Origin: Desulfuromonadales bacterium
GTDB lineage: Bacteria > Desulfobacterota > Desulfuromonadia > Desulfuromonadales > BM103
Direction: 5' to 3'
Assembly (NCBI GenBank): GCA_023701265.1
Contig: JAMPXI010000003.1
Coordinates: 1 to 62,873, forward strand
Length of the DNA: 62,873 nucleotides
In this document: positions 52,839 through 59,869 of the stretch, one piece after another
How positions within the stretch are numbered: the stretch's first letter is position 1
Layout of the letters: each line of letters starts with the position of its first letter
Notes under the pieces: model-generated
Seen by the model: only the letters and a program-made list of their open reading frames with translations
What the model was told of the DNA's origin: nothing
Databases searched by the model: none
Position numbers and translations under genes: made by a program

Positions 52839-53848
52839 CAGATATCACCGTCCTCGATGATGTAGTCCTTGCCGTGCAACTGCATCTTGCCGGCCTTTTT
52901 CACGGCCTGCTCGGAGCCGGCGGCCATCAGGTCGTCAAATTTCATGACCTCGACCCGGATGAAGCCGCGCTCGATGTCGCTGTGGATCTTCCCCCCGGCC
53001 ACCGGCGCCTTCGAGCCCTTGCGGATGGTCCAGGCCCGGCACTCGTCCTCGCCGGCGGTGTAGAAACTCATCAGCCCCAGGGCGTCGTAGAGGGAGGCGT
53101 TGATCCGGTCAAGGCTCGGTTCGACGATCCCCAGCGCCTCCATGAACTCCCGCTGTTCCCCCTCATCCTCAATCCCGGCAATCTCGCGTTCAATCTCGCA
53201 GGAGAGCGTGAAAACGCCGGGGCCGAAGTCTTTGCCGATCTCGTCCTCCGAGACGTTGCAGGCATAGAGCAGCGGCGTCCGGGTGACCAAATTCAGGCTC
53301 TTGATCACCTGTTCCTCGTCAGGGGTAAGGGTCACGGTGCTCAGGAACTTCTCTTCCTCCAGGGCCGCGTTGAAGCGGTTCAGGATCTCCTCCTCCAGGG
53401 CCTGGTTGGCCGACTGGCCGCCCTTCTTCTCCTTGGCGAGGCGCTGCAGACGGGTTTCCACCAGCTGCATGTCGGCCAGAAGCAATTCGCTTTCGATCAT
53501 TGCCCGGTCCCGCGCCGGATCGACTGCGCCCAGCGGGTGAAAGACCTCCGGGGAGTCGAAGGCGCGGATCAGCAGGAAGAGCAGGTCGCAGCGCCGGGCC
53601 GGATCCATCCACAGCCGCGAGGTGCTGCCGTCGGTGATATCGGGGCAGAGCACGAAGAGGTTTTCGGCATAGGTGGTTTTTTTCGGCTTGTACAACCTGC
53701 TCAGGGCATCCACCCGGCTGTCGCGGATGGTTGCGACCCCTTCATAGGCTTCGCCGGCTTTGCGGGTGGCGGGGACCGGACGACCGGTGAGCAGGTTGAA
53801 CAGGGTTTTCTTCCCCGTCTGGGCGAGTCCCAGGATGGCGATCTTCAT
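52817..53848 (-). CDS. ychF: Divergent YchF-like GTPase/ATPase
   Basis: 343 residues. Two-domain YchF organisation: P-loop ILGLAQTGKKTLFNLLTG (the usual GxPNVGKST is changed to GLAQTGKKT), a coiled-coil middle (LVETRLQRLAKEKKGGQSA) and a C-terminal TGS-like domain (AWTIRKGSKAPVAGGKIHSD; DLMAAGS). The altered P-loop and missing G4 spelling suggest a specialised paralogue; orthologues exist as DUF933-type proteins. ATG 53848 follows AAGGA. Confidence 0.85.
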   Translation of the reverse strand: MKIAILGLAQTGKKTLFNLLTGRPVPATRKAGEAYEGVATIRDSRVDALSRLYKPKKTTYAENLFVLCPDITDGSTSRLWMDPARRCDLLFLLIRAFDSPEVFHPLGAVDPARDRAMIESELLLADMQLVETRLQRLAKEKKGGQSANQALEEEILNRFNAALEEEKFLSTVTLTPDEEQVIKSLNLVTRTPLLYACNVSEDEIGKDFGPGVFTLSCEIEREIAGIEDEGEQREFMEALGIVEPSLDRINASLYDALGLMSFYTAGEDECRAWTIRKGSKAPVAGGKIHSDIERGFIRVEVMKFDDLMAAGSEQAVKKAGKMQLHGKDYIIEDGDICHFLFNV

Positions 53849-53896
53849 AAGTCTGTCCTTTGGCAGGGGGGATTGTTCAGGCAAGCCTGTTGCGTG

Positions 53897-53925
53897 ATGT
53901 TAGCGGACCGGGGGAAAAGGAGCAA
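53897..53925 (-). promoter_or_regulatory. Promoter for the ychF-like gene
   Basis: Minus strand: -35 TTGCTC (53925-53920), 17 bases, -10 TAACAT (53902-53897). Confidence 0.5.
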
Positions 53926-53972
53926 GTCAAGTCAAATAAAGGGACACGACCAAGACACTCGAGCAGCGTCCC

Positions 53973-54275
53973 CTATGCGCCCAGTTTTTCTTGCACGCTG
54001 CGCACCTTCTCCTCCATGCTCTGCGCCCGGTCGGTGCGGGTCCCCAGTTTGATGGTGGTGGTGATGCGCGGGGCACCCATCGCGTGGACCGCCTCGTGGC
54101 AGCGCTTCACCGCCGCGAACACCGCCTCCCACTCCCCCTCGATGTTTGTCCCGTAGGCGTGCAGGGAGCTCTTCAGACCGGCTTCCGCCAGCACCTTTTC
54201 ACACGCGGCGACGTACGGCGACAGGGATACGCCGACACCGAGCGGAACGATGCACAGGTCGATCATGACCTTCAT
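53973..54275 (-). CDS. MTH1187/YqgV-type thiamine-binding protein (copy 1)
   Basis: 100 residues: DLCIVPLGVGVSLSPYVAAC, a central LHAYGTNIEGEW and MGAPRITTTIKLGTRTD. This compact beta-alpha fold is known as the MTH1187/DUF77 family, some members of which bind thiamine. A near-identical copy is at 58351-58647, about 4.4 kb away, with close nucleotide similarity. Confidence 0.88.
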   Translation of the reverse strand: MKVMIDLCIVPLGVGVSLSPYVAACEKVLAEAGLKSSLHAYGTNIEGEWEAVFAAVKRCHEAVHAMGAPRITTTIKLGTRTDRAQSMEEKVRSVQEKLGA

Positions 54276-54370
54276 GGCTGCTCTCCTCCCGGCCTCCTGG
54301 AATTAACGAGTGATGCCCCCGGCATTCGATCATGTCGGACGGCTGTATGTCATTGCCAGAACCAGACCAG

Positions 54371-54721
54371 CTACTCGGGAAACGTGACTTCGAGGGGCGG
54401 GCGACGCGACGTCGCGGCCGGTCCGTAATTGGTCGAGAGATAGTCGAGGATGATCTTCTCGAGTTCCGGCTCCAGCTGGCGCAACCCCTGATTCTTCTGC
54501 ATCCAGCGGATCATCTCCAGCCAGCCGTCGCGATCGGCCTTGTTCTGGGTGATCAGCATCGGTGAATGGCAGACCGTGCAGGTCTTTTTGACCTCCTCGA
54601 AGCCCGGCGCAACGATCAGCCCGCTGTCCTTGTCAATCTGCGGCCCGGCGGCATTCACCGGCAGAGCAGCAAGTATCTGCAGGGCCGTCAGCACGATCAG
54701 CCGGTTGATGGTCTTGTGCAT
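54371..54721 (-). CDS. SorB-like monohaem c-type cytochrome
   Basis: 116 residues from ATG 54721. Signal peptide (LIVLTALQILAALPVNAA), a single CxxCH haem motif (KTCTVCHSPM) and a likely distal Met in LITQN...MIRWMQKNQGL. It lies 13 bases behind the SorA-like gene and resembles the electron acceptor subunit of bacterial sulfite dehydrogenases. Confidence 0.87.
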   Translation of the reverse strand: MHKTINRLIVLTALQILAALPVNAAGPQIDKDSGLIVAPGFEEVKKTCTVCHSPMLITQNKADRDGWLEMIRWMQKNQGLRQLEPELEKIILDYLSTNYGPAATSRRPPLEVTFPE

Positions 54722-54734
54722 GTCGCCCCCTTGT

Positions 54735-56027
54735 TCAGACAACCTTGACGGCGACCCGGTGACAGGCATTGTTCAGGTAGCCGCGCGGGTTCCATCCGGG
54801 AACGACCATCGGCTGCATGACCCCGGAGTCGTCGGTGGCCCGTGCCCAGATCTCGTAATAGCCGGTCTGCGGAAACTTGACTTTGGACGACCAGTTCTGC
54901 CAGCCCAGCCGGTTGCGCGGCTTCATCAGGGCGCAGGGCTGCCAGGTCGAACCGAAGTCGATGGAGATTTCCATGGCCTTGACCGCGCGGTCGCCGGCCC
55001 AGGCGTGGCCGCGTACCTCCACCTCCTGCCCCAACGTCGCAACGGTCCCCGATTTGGGTGAGGTGATCAGCGACTTGACCGGCATCGATTCAATAATGAC
55101 CATATCCTCCTCGGGGACCTTGGCCCCCGGGGCGACCGGATGACCGGGGACCCGGTAGGACATGCCGGTCATTTTCGGCCCGTCGTGGACCTTGTTGCGA
55201 ATGGCGATGCGCTTAAGCCATTTGCCGCAGGTCGAACCGGGCCAGCCGCCGGTAATCAGGCGCAGCGGATGGCCATGCAGCAGTGGGATCTCTTTCCCGT
55301 TCATGGCCCAGGCGAGCAGCGATTCCTCTTCCATGGCCTTGGCGATCGGCACCCCGCGCGAGATCACGACCTTGTCCGGATCACCGCTGACATCGATATC
55401 GGCCCCGTAGTAGCCGATATAGACGGCGTCCTCCTTGAGACCGACATGCTCCAGGACGTCGCGCAGGCGGGCTCCGGTCCACTCGGCACAGGAGACAGCT
55501 CCCACCCGCCACTGATTGCCCCTGGCGGGAGGGTTGAATTCCGCGCGACCGTTGCCGCCGCATTCGATCTGGATGTGGTAGGTGTAGGCTTTGAACATCT
55601 TCTTCAGGTCGGCCAGAGGAAAGGTCATCGAACGCCTGGCCGATTCCCCGTCGATGGTCAGCGACCAGGTCGCCGCATCCGGGTTGACCGGAGGAAGGCC
55701 ATTGTTGCGCACGAACATCTTCGGAAAAGGCGTGATGTCATCGTCCAGGAAGTGCGGCGGGGTTTCGGCGTTGAGCGGCCTGGTGTTGAGTACAATCATC
55801 TCGGGAATCTTCCCCTCGATGATCATCATCTCCTCGGCATTGGCCAGGCCGACCGGCTGCAGCCCCTCCGGGAACAGTTCGCCGAACGGCACATGCATGC
55901 CAATAGCGGCGGCTATGGCCGTCGCGCTGCTGCTGCGAATGAAGGTTCGTCTGGAGACACCGGCGAAGTCCTTTTCTTCTGCATCAGATGTGTTCTGCAT
56001 CATTTCGCGATTTGCGCCTTGTTCCAT
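54735..56027 (-). CDS. SorA-like sulfite oxidase family molybdoenzyme
   Basis: 430 residues. Tat signal with twin Arg (VSRRTFIRSSSATA). Sulfite oxidase fold: Mo-ligand Cys in IQIECGGNGRAEF, then VSCAEWTGARLRDVL, GWPGSTCGKWLKRI (substrate-loop Arg/Trp pattern) and a C-terminal Mo-cofactor dimerisation domain (GQEVEVRGHAWAGDRAVKAMEISIDFGSTW). With the downstream cytochrome it forms a SorAB-type sulfite:cytochrome c oxidoreductase, exported to the periplasm. Substrate not proven: related enzymes reduce other S or N oxides. Confidence 0.88.
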   Translation of the reverse strand: MEQGANREMMQNTSDAEEKDFAGVSRRTFIRSSSATAIAAAIGMHVPFGELFPEGLQPVGLANAEEMMIIEGKIPEMIVLNTRPLNAETPPHFLDDDITPFPKMFVRNNGLPPVNPDAATWSLTIDGESARRSMTFPLADLKKMFKAYTYHIQIECGGNGRAEFNPPARGNQWRVGAVSCAEWTGARLRDVLEHVGLKEDAVYIGYYGADIDVSGDPDKVVISRGVPIAKAMEEESLLAWAMNGKEIPLLHGHPLRLITGGWPGSTCGKWLKRIAIRNKVHDGPKMTGMSYRVPGHPVAPGAKVPEEDMVIIESMPVKSLITSPKSGTVATLGQEVEVRGHAWAGDRAVKAMEISIDFGSTWQPCALMKPRNRLGWQNWSSKVKFPQTGYYEIWARATDDSGVMQPMVVPGWNPRGYLNNACHRVAVKVV

Positions 56028-56068
56028 AGCTCACCTCCCGCATCGAGAAAAAGTGGCAGTTTTTTCGA

Positions 56069-56099
56069 AGTATAGCCAATGTTTTGAAGATTGCATCAA
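56069..56099 (-). promoter_or_regulatory. Possible promoter for the SorAB genes
   Basis: Minus strand: -10 TATACT (56074-56069), with TTGATG 19 bases upstream as a poor -35. Spacing is one or two bases long, so this is tentative. Confidence 0.4.
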
Positions 56100-56116
56100 G
56101 CGGTGCGGGTGATCAC

Positions 56117-56154
56117 AAACAAATAACGGCCGCCCACCGGGGTGTGAGCGACCG
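56117..56154 (-). terminator. Terminator after the Fe-S/winged-helix gene
   Basis: An 11-bp stem (with two G:U pairs; arms 56127-56137 and 56144-56154, 6-base loop) followed on the minus strand by TTATTTGTTTG. Separates the Fe-S gene from the SorAB-like pair. Confidence 0.75.
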
Positions 56155-56220
56155 CATTTGTCAATTACCTATGCAATCCTTGTGAAAACCGGGAAATATT
56201 CCTGATTTCCTCCGTTGGCG

Positions 56221-57408
56221 CTACGGCAGGCCGGAACCGGGGCGAGGCTTGCACTTCAGCAGCCGCTTCACCCCTTGGCCGGTGATGGCAGCGACCGCCG
56301 GGAGAAGCCGGCCCTTTTCCCCGAGGATGCGGGCATAGAGCGCCGCCCGGTTGCGGGGCGGGCGGCGCCGCGCCGGGCGGTCGACCAGGTGCAGCGCCTG
56401 CTGCGGGCAGGCCTCCAGGCAGGCGCCGCAGCCGAGGCAGACCGTCTGGTCGACCGCGGCCATACCCCGCTCCGGCAGGGGGCGAATGCAGGCCGCATTG
56501 CAGGCGGTGAAGCACCGGCCGCACAGGTTGCACCGCCCGGCGTCGACAGCCGCCAGGAACGAGGTCTTGGCGAGGCCGTCCGGGAACCCCTCGCGCACGC
56601 CGGCCATCAGTTCGCAGCAGCAGTGGCAGCAGTTGCAGATGAAGGACGGCTGCTCGCGGATGTTGTCGGTGACGTGGGTCAGGTGATACCCCCGGGCGAT
56701 ATCGAGAATGGCGAGAAGCTCGGCGGTGCTCTTCTCCTGCATGAAGCCGCGCCGCACCAGAAAGCGCGCCCCCTGCCCGAGGGCGATGCAGATCCCCTCG
56801 ACCGGCGCGCCCTTGGCGCAGGTTTCGCCGAGATGCTCGCGCCGATGGCGGCAGAAGCACAGCCCGGCGGCCCCGTAGCCGGCCTCGCGCACGATGCGCC
56901 GGGCATCCTCCCAGCTGGTGACCGTGGAGGTGACCGTCACCTTGTCCTCGTAGACCAGCGCCCGGGTCAGCTGCGTCGGGGAGCCGAAAAACTCCTCGGC
57001 CTGCCCCGGCCGCACCTCGTGCAGGTAAGCCTGCATCAGCCGTGCGACCTCGGCCAGCGGCAGGTCGGTGCGGCGCTTCATGAAGGTGAACTCGAAGAAG
57101 CCGGTGAGCCCGGGCATCAGCAGCCAGCAGGTCGTGTCGCCGCACGGCAGGTCCATCACCAGCCCCTTGTCGGCCATGCGCTCCAGTTTTGGCAGCAGCT
57201 CGGCCACCGGGAGGCCGGTTGCCGCCGCCAGCTCCTCGCTGGAAGCCTCGGCCAGCGGGAAGCGCGAGGCGATGAACGCCTCCTCCGCGCTGAAGAGCAG
57301 CGTCAGGATGGCGCGCAGCTGCTCGTTGTCGACCAGCCCGACCGGGTAGCGGTTGAGTCGGTCGATCAGCGGGATCAGATCGGACTTGCCGGATAGCAGC
57401 TGGCCCAT
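56221..57408 (-). CDS. 4Fe-4S ferredoxin-type protein with N-terminal winged-helix-like region
   Basis: 395 residues. N-terminal 110 residues look like a winged helix (ASSEELAAATGLPVAELLPKLERMADKGLV), without a clear catalytic domain. The C-terminal half has Cys clusters CFCRHRREHLGETC and CNCCHCCC, then two ferredoxin motifs CNLCGRCFTAC and CLGCGACLEACP. Similar proteins combine ligand-sensing with ferredoxin domains, but I cannot name the function. It starts 5 bases after the darP-like gene. Confidence 0.8.
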   Translation of the reverse strand: MGQLLSGKSDLIPLIDRLNRYPVGLVDNEQLRAILTLLFSAEEAFIASRFPLAEASSEELAAATGLPVAELLPKLERMADKGLVMDLPCGDTTCWLLMPGLTGFFEFTFMKRRTDLPLAEVARLMQAYLHEVRPGQAEEFFGSPTQLTRALVYEDKVTVTSTVTSWEDARRIVREAGYGAAGLCFCRHRREHLGETCAKGAPVEGICIALGQGARFLVRRGFMQEKSTAELLAILDIARGYHLTHVTDNIREQPSFICNCCHCCCELMAGVREGFPDGLAKTSFLAAVDAGRCNLCGRCFTACNAACIRPLPERGMAAVDQTVCLGCGACLEACPQQALHLVDRPARRRPPRNRAALYARILGEKGRLLPAVAAITGQGVKRLLKCKPRPGSGLP

Positions 57409-57413
57409 GGGGT

Positions 57414-57914
57414 TTAGGGAAGCCCCCCCTTTTCCAGCAACCGGAAGATCGCGCGGTAGTACCTTTTGTCACCGGTATGCCGGTAGCGCTCGATCTGCTC
57501 GTGGAGCGCCGCATGGTCGAGATCAGGGGCACTCTGTTCAAGCGCGGAAAGGGCTTCGTCGCCGTGATGCGGGTCGAGCAGGCTCTCGCGCAACTCCTCG
57601 CGCTGCTGGAAGCGGAGCGCCTCCTCGTGACTTAACCGGCGCTGCCCGCCCAGAGCCATGCTCAGGGCGGCAAGGAGTTCATCGTCGGCGCGCAGATCCC
57701 CGGCAAGGTGCCGCAACTGGCGTGCGCGCGCGGCAGAGGCTTTCATTTTGCGCACCTGTTCGAATTCATCCCGCAGCTCTTGCGGCAGCGGCAGCCCCTT
57801 GAAGGCGGTATCAGGAAGTGCCGCGAGCTGATGAGTCAGCTCGACCACCGCCTCGGCCGCCAGCTTGCGCCGGGTGCGGCTGGGGCGTTCGCTATCGGGG
57901 GGGAGACGTCGCAT
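57414..57914 (-). CDS. darP: DarP/YjgA (DUF615) ribosome-associated protein
   Basis: 166 residues from ATG 57914, very charged and helical: SRTRRKLAAEAVVELTHQLA, LAALPDTAFKGLPLPQELRDE, AARARQLRHLAGDLRA, DDELLAALSM. This is the DUF615 pattern; DarP is known in E. coli as a factor for 50S subunit maturation. The longer in-frame opening at 57980 is rejected: it would start inside a palindrome. Confidence 0.9.
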   Translation of the reverse strand: MRRLPPDSERPSRTRRKLAAEAVVELTHQLAALPDTAFKGLPLPQELRDEFEQVRKMKASAARARQLRHLAGDLRADDELLAALSMALGGQRRLSHEEALRFQQREELRESLLDPHHGDEALSALEQSAPDLDHAALHEQIERYRHTGDKRYYRAIFRLLEKGGLP

Positions 57915-57948
57915 TGCAGGACCTTTCAGCCTTTTGAAAATGAGATTA

Positions 57949-57977
57949 GCTGGGGACACTTCAGAAATGTCCCCAGC
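57949..57977. repeat. 10-bp palindrome upstream of darP (GGGGACA type)
   Basis: GCTGGGGACA / TGTCCCCAGC with a 9-base loop, in the gap between darP and the lipoprotein gene. The GGGGACA / TGTCCCC sequence recurs elsewhere in this region (see findings) and resembles REP-type units. Confidence 0.55.
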
Positions 57978-57994
57978 CAATCCCGTTGATTTAT

Positions 57995-58249
57995 CTATTT
58001 CACTTCGTTTTCCGGAGCAAAGCGCCCGAGGTTGAAATCCTCCTTGCTGATTTCCTTGACCTCCGAATTCTGGATGATCACCACCGCGCCGGTGCGGGCA
58101 TCCCGGAGCCTTACCGCTCCACCGTGTATCTTATCGTAATCCTTCGTATAATAGATCTTTTCCGACACGGGATCTTTCACCTGATAGTAGGCACAACCGC
58201 CCACCAGGAATACCAGACCCGTTAACAAAGCGATACCCAGTCCTTTCAT
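57995..58249 (-). CDS. Small lipoprotein
   Basis: 84 residues, no known family recognised. Signal and lipobox VFLVGGC (Cys near residue 19), followed by AYYQVKDPVSEKIYYTKDYD and EISKEDFNLGRFAPENEVK. The stop at 57995 is 81 bases before the darP start. A strong extended -10 promoter lies upstream. Confidence 0.78.
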   Translation of the reverse strand: MKGLGIALLTGLVFLVGGCAYYQVKDPVSEKIYYTKDYDKIHGGAVRLRDARTGAVVIIQNSEVKEISKEDFNLGRFAPENEVK

Positions 58250-58300
58250 GGCTCGTTCTCCCTTCTCCTGACGTTCTTCCTGCAGTCAGGCTGCGAACCC

Positions 58301-58309
58301 ATTATAGCA
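58301..58309 (-). promoter_or_regulatory. Extended -10 promoter for the small lipoprotein
   Basis: Minus strand: TGC followed by perfect TATAAT (58306-58301). Predicted start about 45 bases before ATG 58249. Confidence 0.65.
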
Positions 58310-58350
58310 AGGTTGGTGAATGGCTGCAGGGTACCCTGATGGCATTACCA

Positions 58351-58647
58351 TCACAGCTTTTCCTGAACGCTTCGCACCTTGTCCTCCATGCTCTGCGCCC
58401 GGTCGGTGCGGGTTCCCAGTTTGATGGTGGTGGTGATGCGCGGGGCGCCCATCGCGTGCACCGTCGCGTGGCAACGCTTCACCGCCGCGAACACATCGTC
58501 CCGCTCCCCCTCGATGTTCGGCCCGTAGGCGTGCAGGGAGGTCTTCAGGCCGGCTTCCGCCAGCACCATTTCACACGCGGCGACGTACGGCGACAGGGAG
58601 ACGCCGACGCCCAAGGGGACGATGCACAGGTCGATCATGACGTTCAT
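58351..58647 (-). CDS. MTH1187/YqgV-type thiamine-binding protein (copy 2)
   Basis: 98 residues from ATG 58647. DLCIVPLGVGVSLSPYVAAC and MGAPRITTTIKLGTRTD are identical to copy 1 and only about a dozen residues differ, ending QEKL where copy 1 has two extra residues. Nucleotide identity is visibly above 90 percent. The short in-frame opening to 58686 is not used: it runs through a 9-nt repeat. Confidence 0.88.
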   Translation of the reverse strand: MNVMIDLCIVPLGVGVSLSPYVAACEMVLAEAGLKTSLHAYGPNIEGERDDVFAAVKRCHATVHAMGAPRITTTIKLGTRTDRAQSMEDKVRSVQEKL

Positions 58648-58665
58648 GGGTGTTCTCCTGCCGGA

Positions 58666-58706
58666 GTCATAAGTCCAATAGGTCATATATGACCAATAAG
58701 ACCTAT
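58666..58706. repeat. 9-nt minisatellite, extragenic part with palindrome
   Basis: On the minus strand the sequence is a series of nonamers: TATTGGTCA, TATATGACC, TATTGGACT. The centre contains the perfect palindrome GGTCATATATGACC (58681-58694). It contains the TAG stop (58703-58705) of the upstream gene and runs into the 5' region of the downstream gene. Confidence 0.65.
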
Positions 58707-59272
58707 GATGGTTTTCTACTCTCCCGCCGCAGACGATACAGCTTCTCGGTGAATCCGCCCTCCTCCAGGAAATCGCTTTCCAACCGGCGCAGCTGCTGGT
58801 CGAGCAGATAGTTGGTCTGGTGGATCAGGCAGATCAGCGTGTTGGCGGCAATTTCTGGGGAAGCTTTTTCAACATAGGTCCTATAAGTCTCATAAGACCT
58901 ATCAGACCTATAAACCAGCTTTCTGACCGCTCCCGCTTGCGGGTTTTCTTTGGTCCAGGCAGGCAGCCCCTTCTGGCGCAGGAAGTCTTCGTAATCGAGT
59001 AGCAACTCCTCCAGGCTGGCGCGGGCCACGCCGATCAGCTTCAGCTCGGTCTTCTTCGAGGTGCCGGAGGCCATGCTCCCTTCGGCGATGTTCTGCTTGC
59101 CGCTGCGGGCGGCCTGGACCATTTGGTCGATGGTGCGGCTGCGTCGGTCGATGAAGCGGTCACAGAAGCGGACGGTGGCATCGTAGACAATCTCCGCCCC
59201 CTGGTACGATTTCAGCTGCCGGTAGCCGCCGTGCGGTCCGATCAGTTCAACTCCGCGGTCTTTCTCCGCCAT
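58703..59272 (-). CDS. Four-helix-bundle suffix-domain protein
   Basis: 189 residues from ATG 59272 (GGAGGG upstream). The helices match the four-helix-bundle family related to the protein of 23S rRNA intervening sequences (FCDRFIDRRSRTIDQMVQAARS; SKKTELKLIGVARASLEELLLDYEDFL; IHQTNYLLDQQLRRLE). A segment YRSDRSYETYRTY (coded by 58874-58913) is a 9-nt repeat translated as Y-R-S/T units. Role unknown. Confidence 0.8.
   Translation of the reverse strand: MAEKDRGVELIGPHGGYRQLKSYQGAEIVYDATVRFCDRFIDRRSRTIDQMVQAARSGKQNIAEGSMASGTSKKTELKLIGVARASLEELLLDYEDFLRQKGLPAWTKENPQAGAVRKLVYRSDRSYETYRTYVEKASPEIAANTLICLIHQTNYLLDQQLRRLESDFLEEGGFTEKLYRLRRESRKPS
58874..58913. repeat. 9-nt minisatellite inside the four-helix-bundle gene
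   Basis: On the coding strand units TATAGGTCT, GATAGGTCT, TATGAGACT and TATAGGACC repeat in frame, encoding YRS DRS YET YRT. Related nonamers occur about 200 bases downstream at 58666-58706. Confidence 0.65.
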
Positions 59273-59330
59273 GGTGTTCCCTCCGGTCATTGAAACACAT
59301 ATCAATAAACAAGGACATTTTATGACAAAT

Positions 59331-59400
59331 GTCCGCGTTCGGCAATGTTCGGTGGCAGAAGTTACAAGGCCGGCGAATTATGTGTGGTGGCGCCGGAATT
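59331..59400. repeat. 70-bp dispersed repeat, copy D
   Basis: Begins GTCCGCGTTCGGCAATGTTC and ends GCGCCGGAATT. It differs from copy C in the centre and 3' end but shares the first 16 bases and the GGCGAATT core. Adjacent to the disrupted zinc-ribbon frame at 59409. Confidence 0.7.
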
Positions 59401-59408
59401 CCACCAAA

Positions 59409-59603
59409 TCATCGTGCCAGATATCGCACATCGCCGCACACCCAGCACAGATGCAGCACAACCCCCTCTCGGTGACCGACCGTAACCAGGCGATTGACCT
59501 CGACCTCGACACCAAGTAGCCCTTGGGCACGCCGGCAAAGTCACGGAGTGAATCGACCTTCTGGATACCCGGCAAAACAGATGGGACAAATTGACGAACT
59601 CAT
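59409..59603 (-). pseudogene. Small zinc-ribbon reading frame interrupted by an in-frame UGA
   Basis: From ATG 59603, with GGGAGG 9 bases before it, the frame reads MSSSICPICFAGYPEGRFTP, then TGA (59543-59541), then continues in the same frame for 43 codons as LCRRAQGLLGVEVEVNRLV through a CWVCGD motif to TGA 59411-59409. CPIC and CWVC form a plausible zinc ribbon, one half on either side of the stop. Alternatives are a nonsense mutation (CGA to TGA), a sequencing error, or selenocysteine. Family not recognised. Confidence 0.4.
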
Positions 59604-59869
59604 ACCCGTCAACCTCCCTGAAAACCCAAGGTGCTAACATAACCCTGCCTGGCAAACGAGCATCCGGCATATTTCCCGGACAGGCCGCCTCAACTGACCG
59701 GACCTCCTTCAAACGACAGACCACGGCAGGATGAGGCAACGCAAGCCCCGGCCTCACGCAACAGGCAACTATCGCCTGCCAGTCCCGCCGGGGTTTGCTT
59801 ATGGGAATAACCAGGGACGCCTTCCTGAGTCGGCCCATGAATTCGTGACCTCCGGTAAATTCCTCTGCA
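59604..59869. other. Non-coding segment with one strong hairpin
   Basis: No credible gene. An 11-bp stem GCAAGCCCCGG (59741-59751) / CCGGGGTTTGC (59788-59798), with one G:T pair, encloses a second 5-bp stem CAGGC / GCCTG (59762-59778). This could be a structured RNA in either direction, or the remains of an element. The rest shows no recognised motif. Confidence 0.35.

Noticed and set aside
57915-57980. Upstream start for darP at 57980
   Set aside because: The extra 22 residues run through the GGGGACA palindrome and are not conserved in the DUF615 family.
59700-59800. Possible cyclic-di-GMP (GEMM) or cobalamin riboswitch
   Set aside because: Fragments such as ACGCAAGCC and GGCCG resemble GEMM, but the conserved CAGGGCAAACC and GGGACGCAAAGCC blocks are not both present in either direction, and no suitable gene follows.
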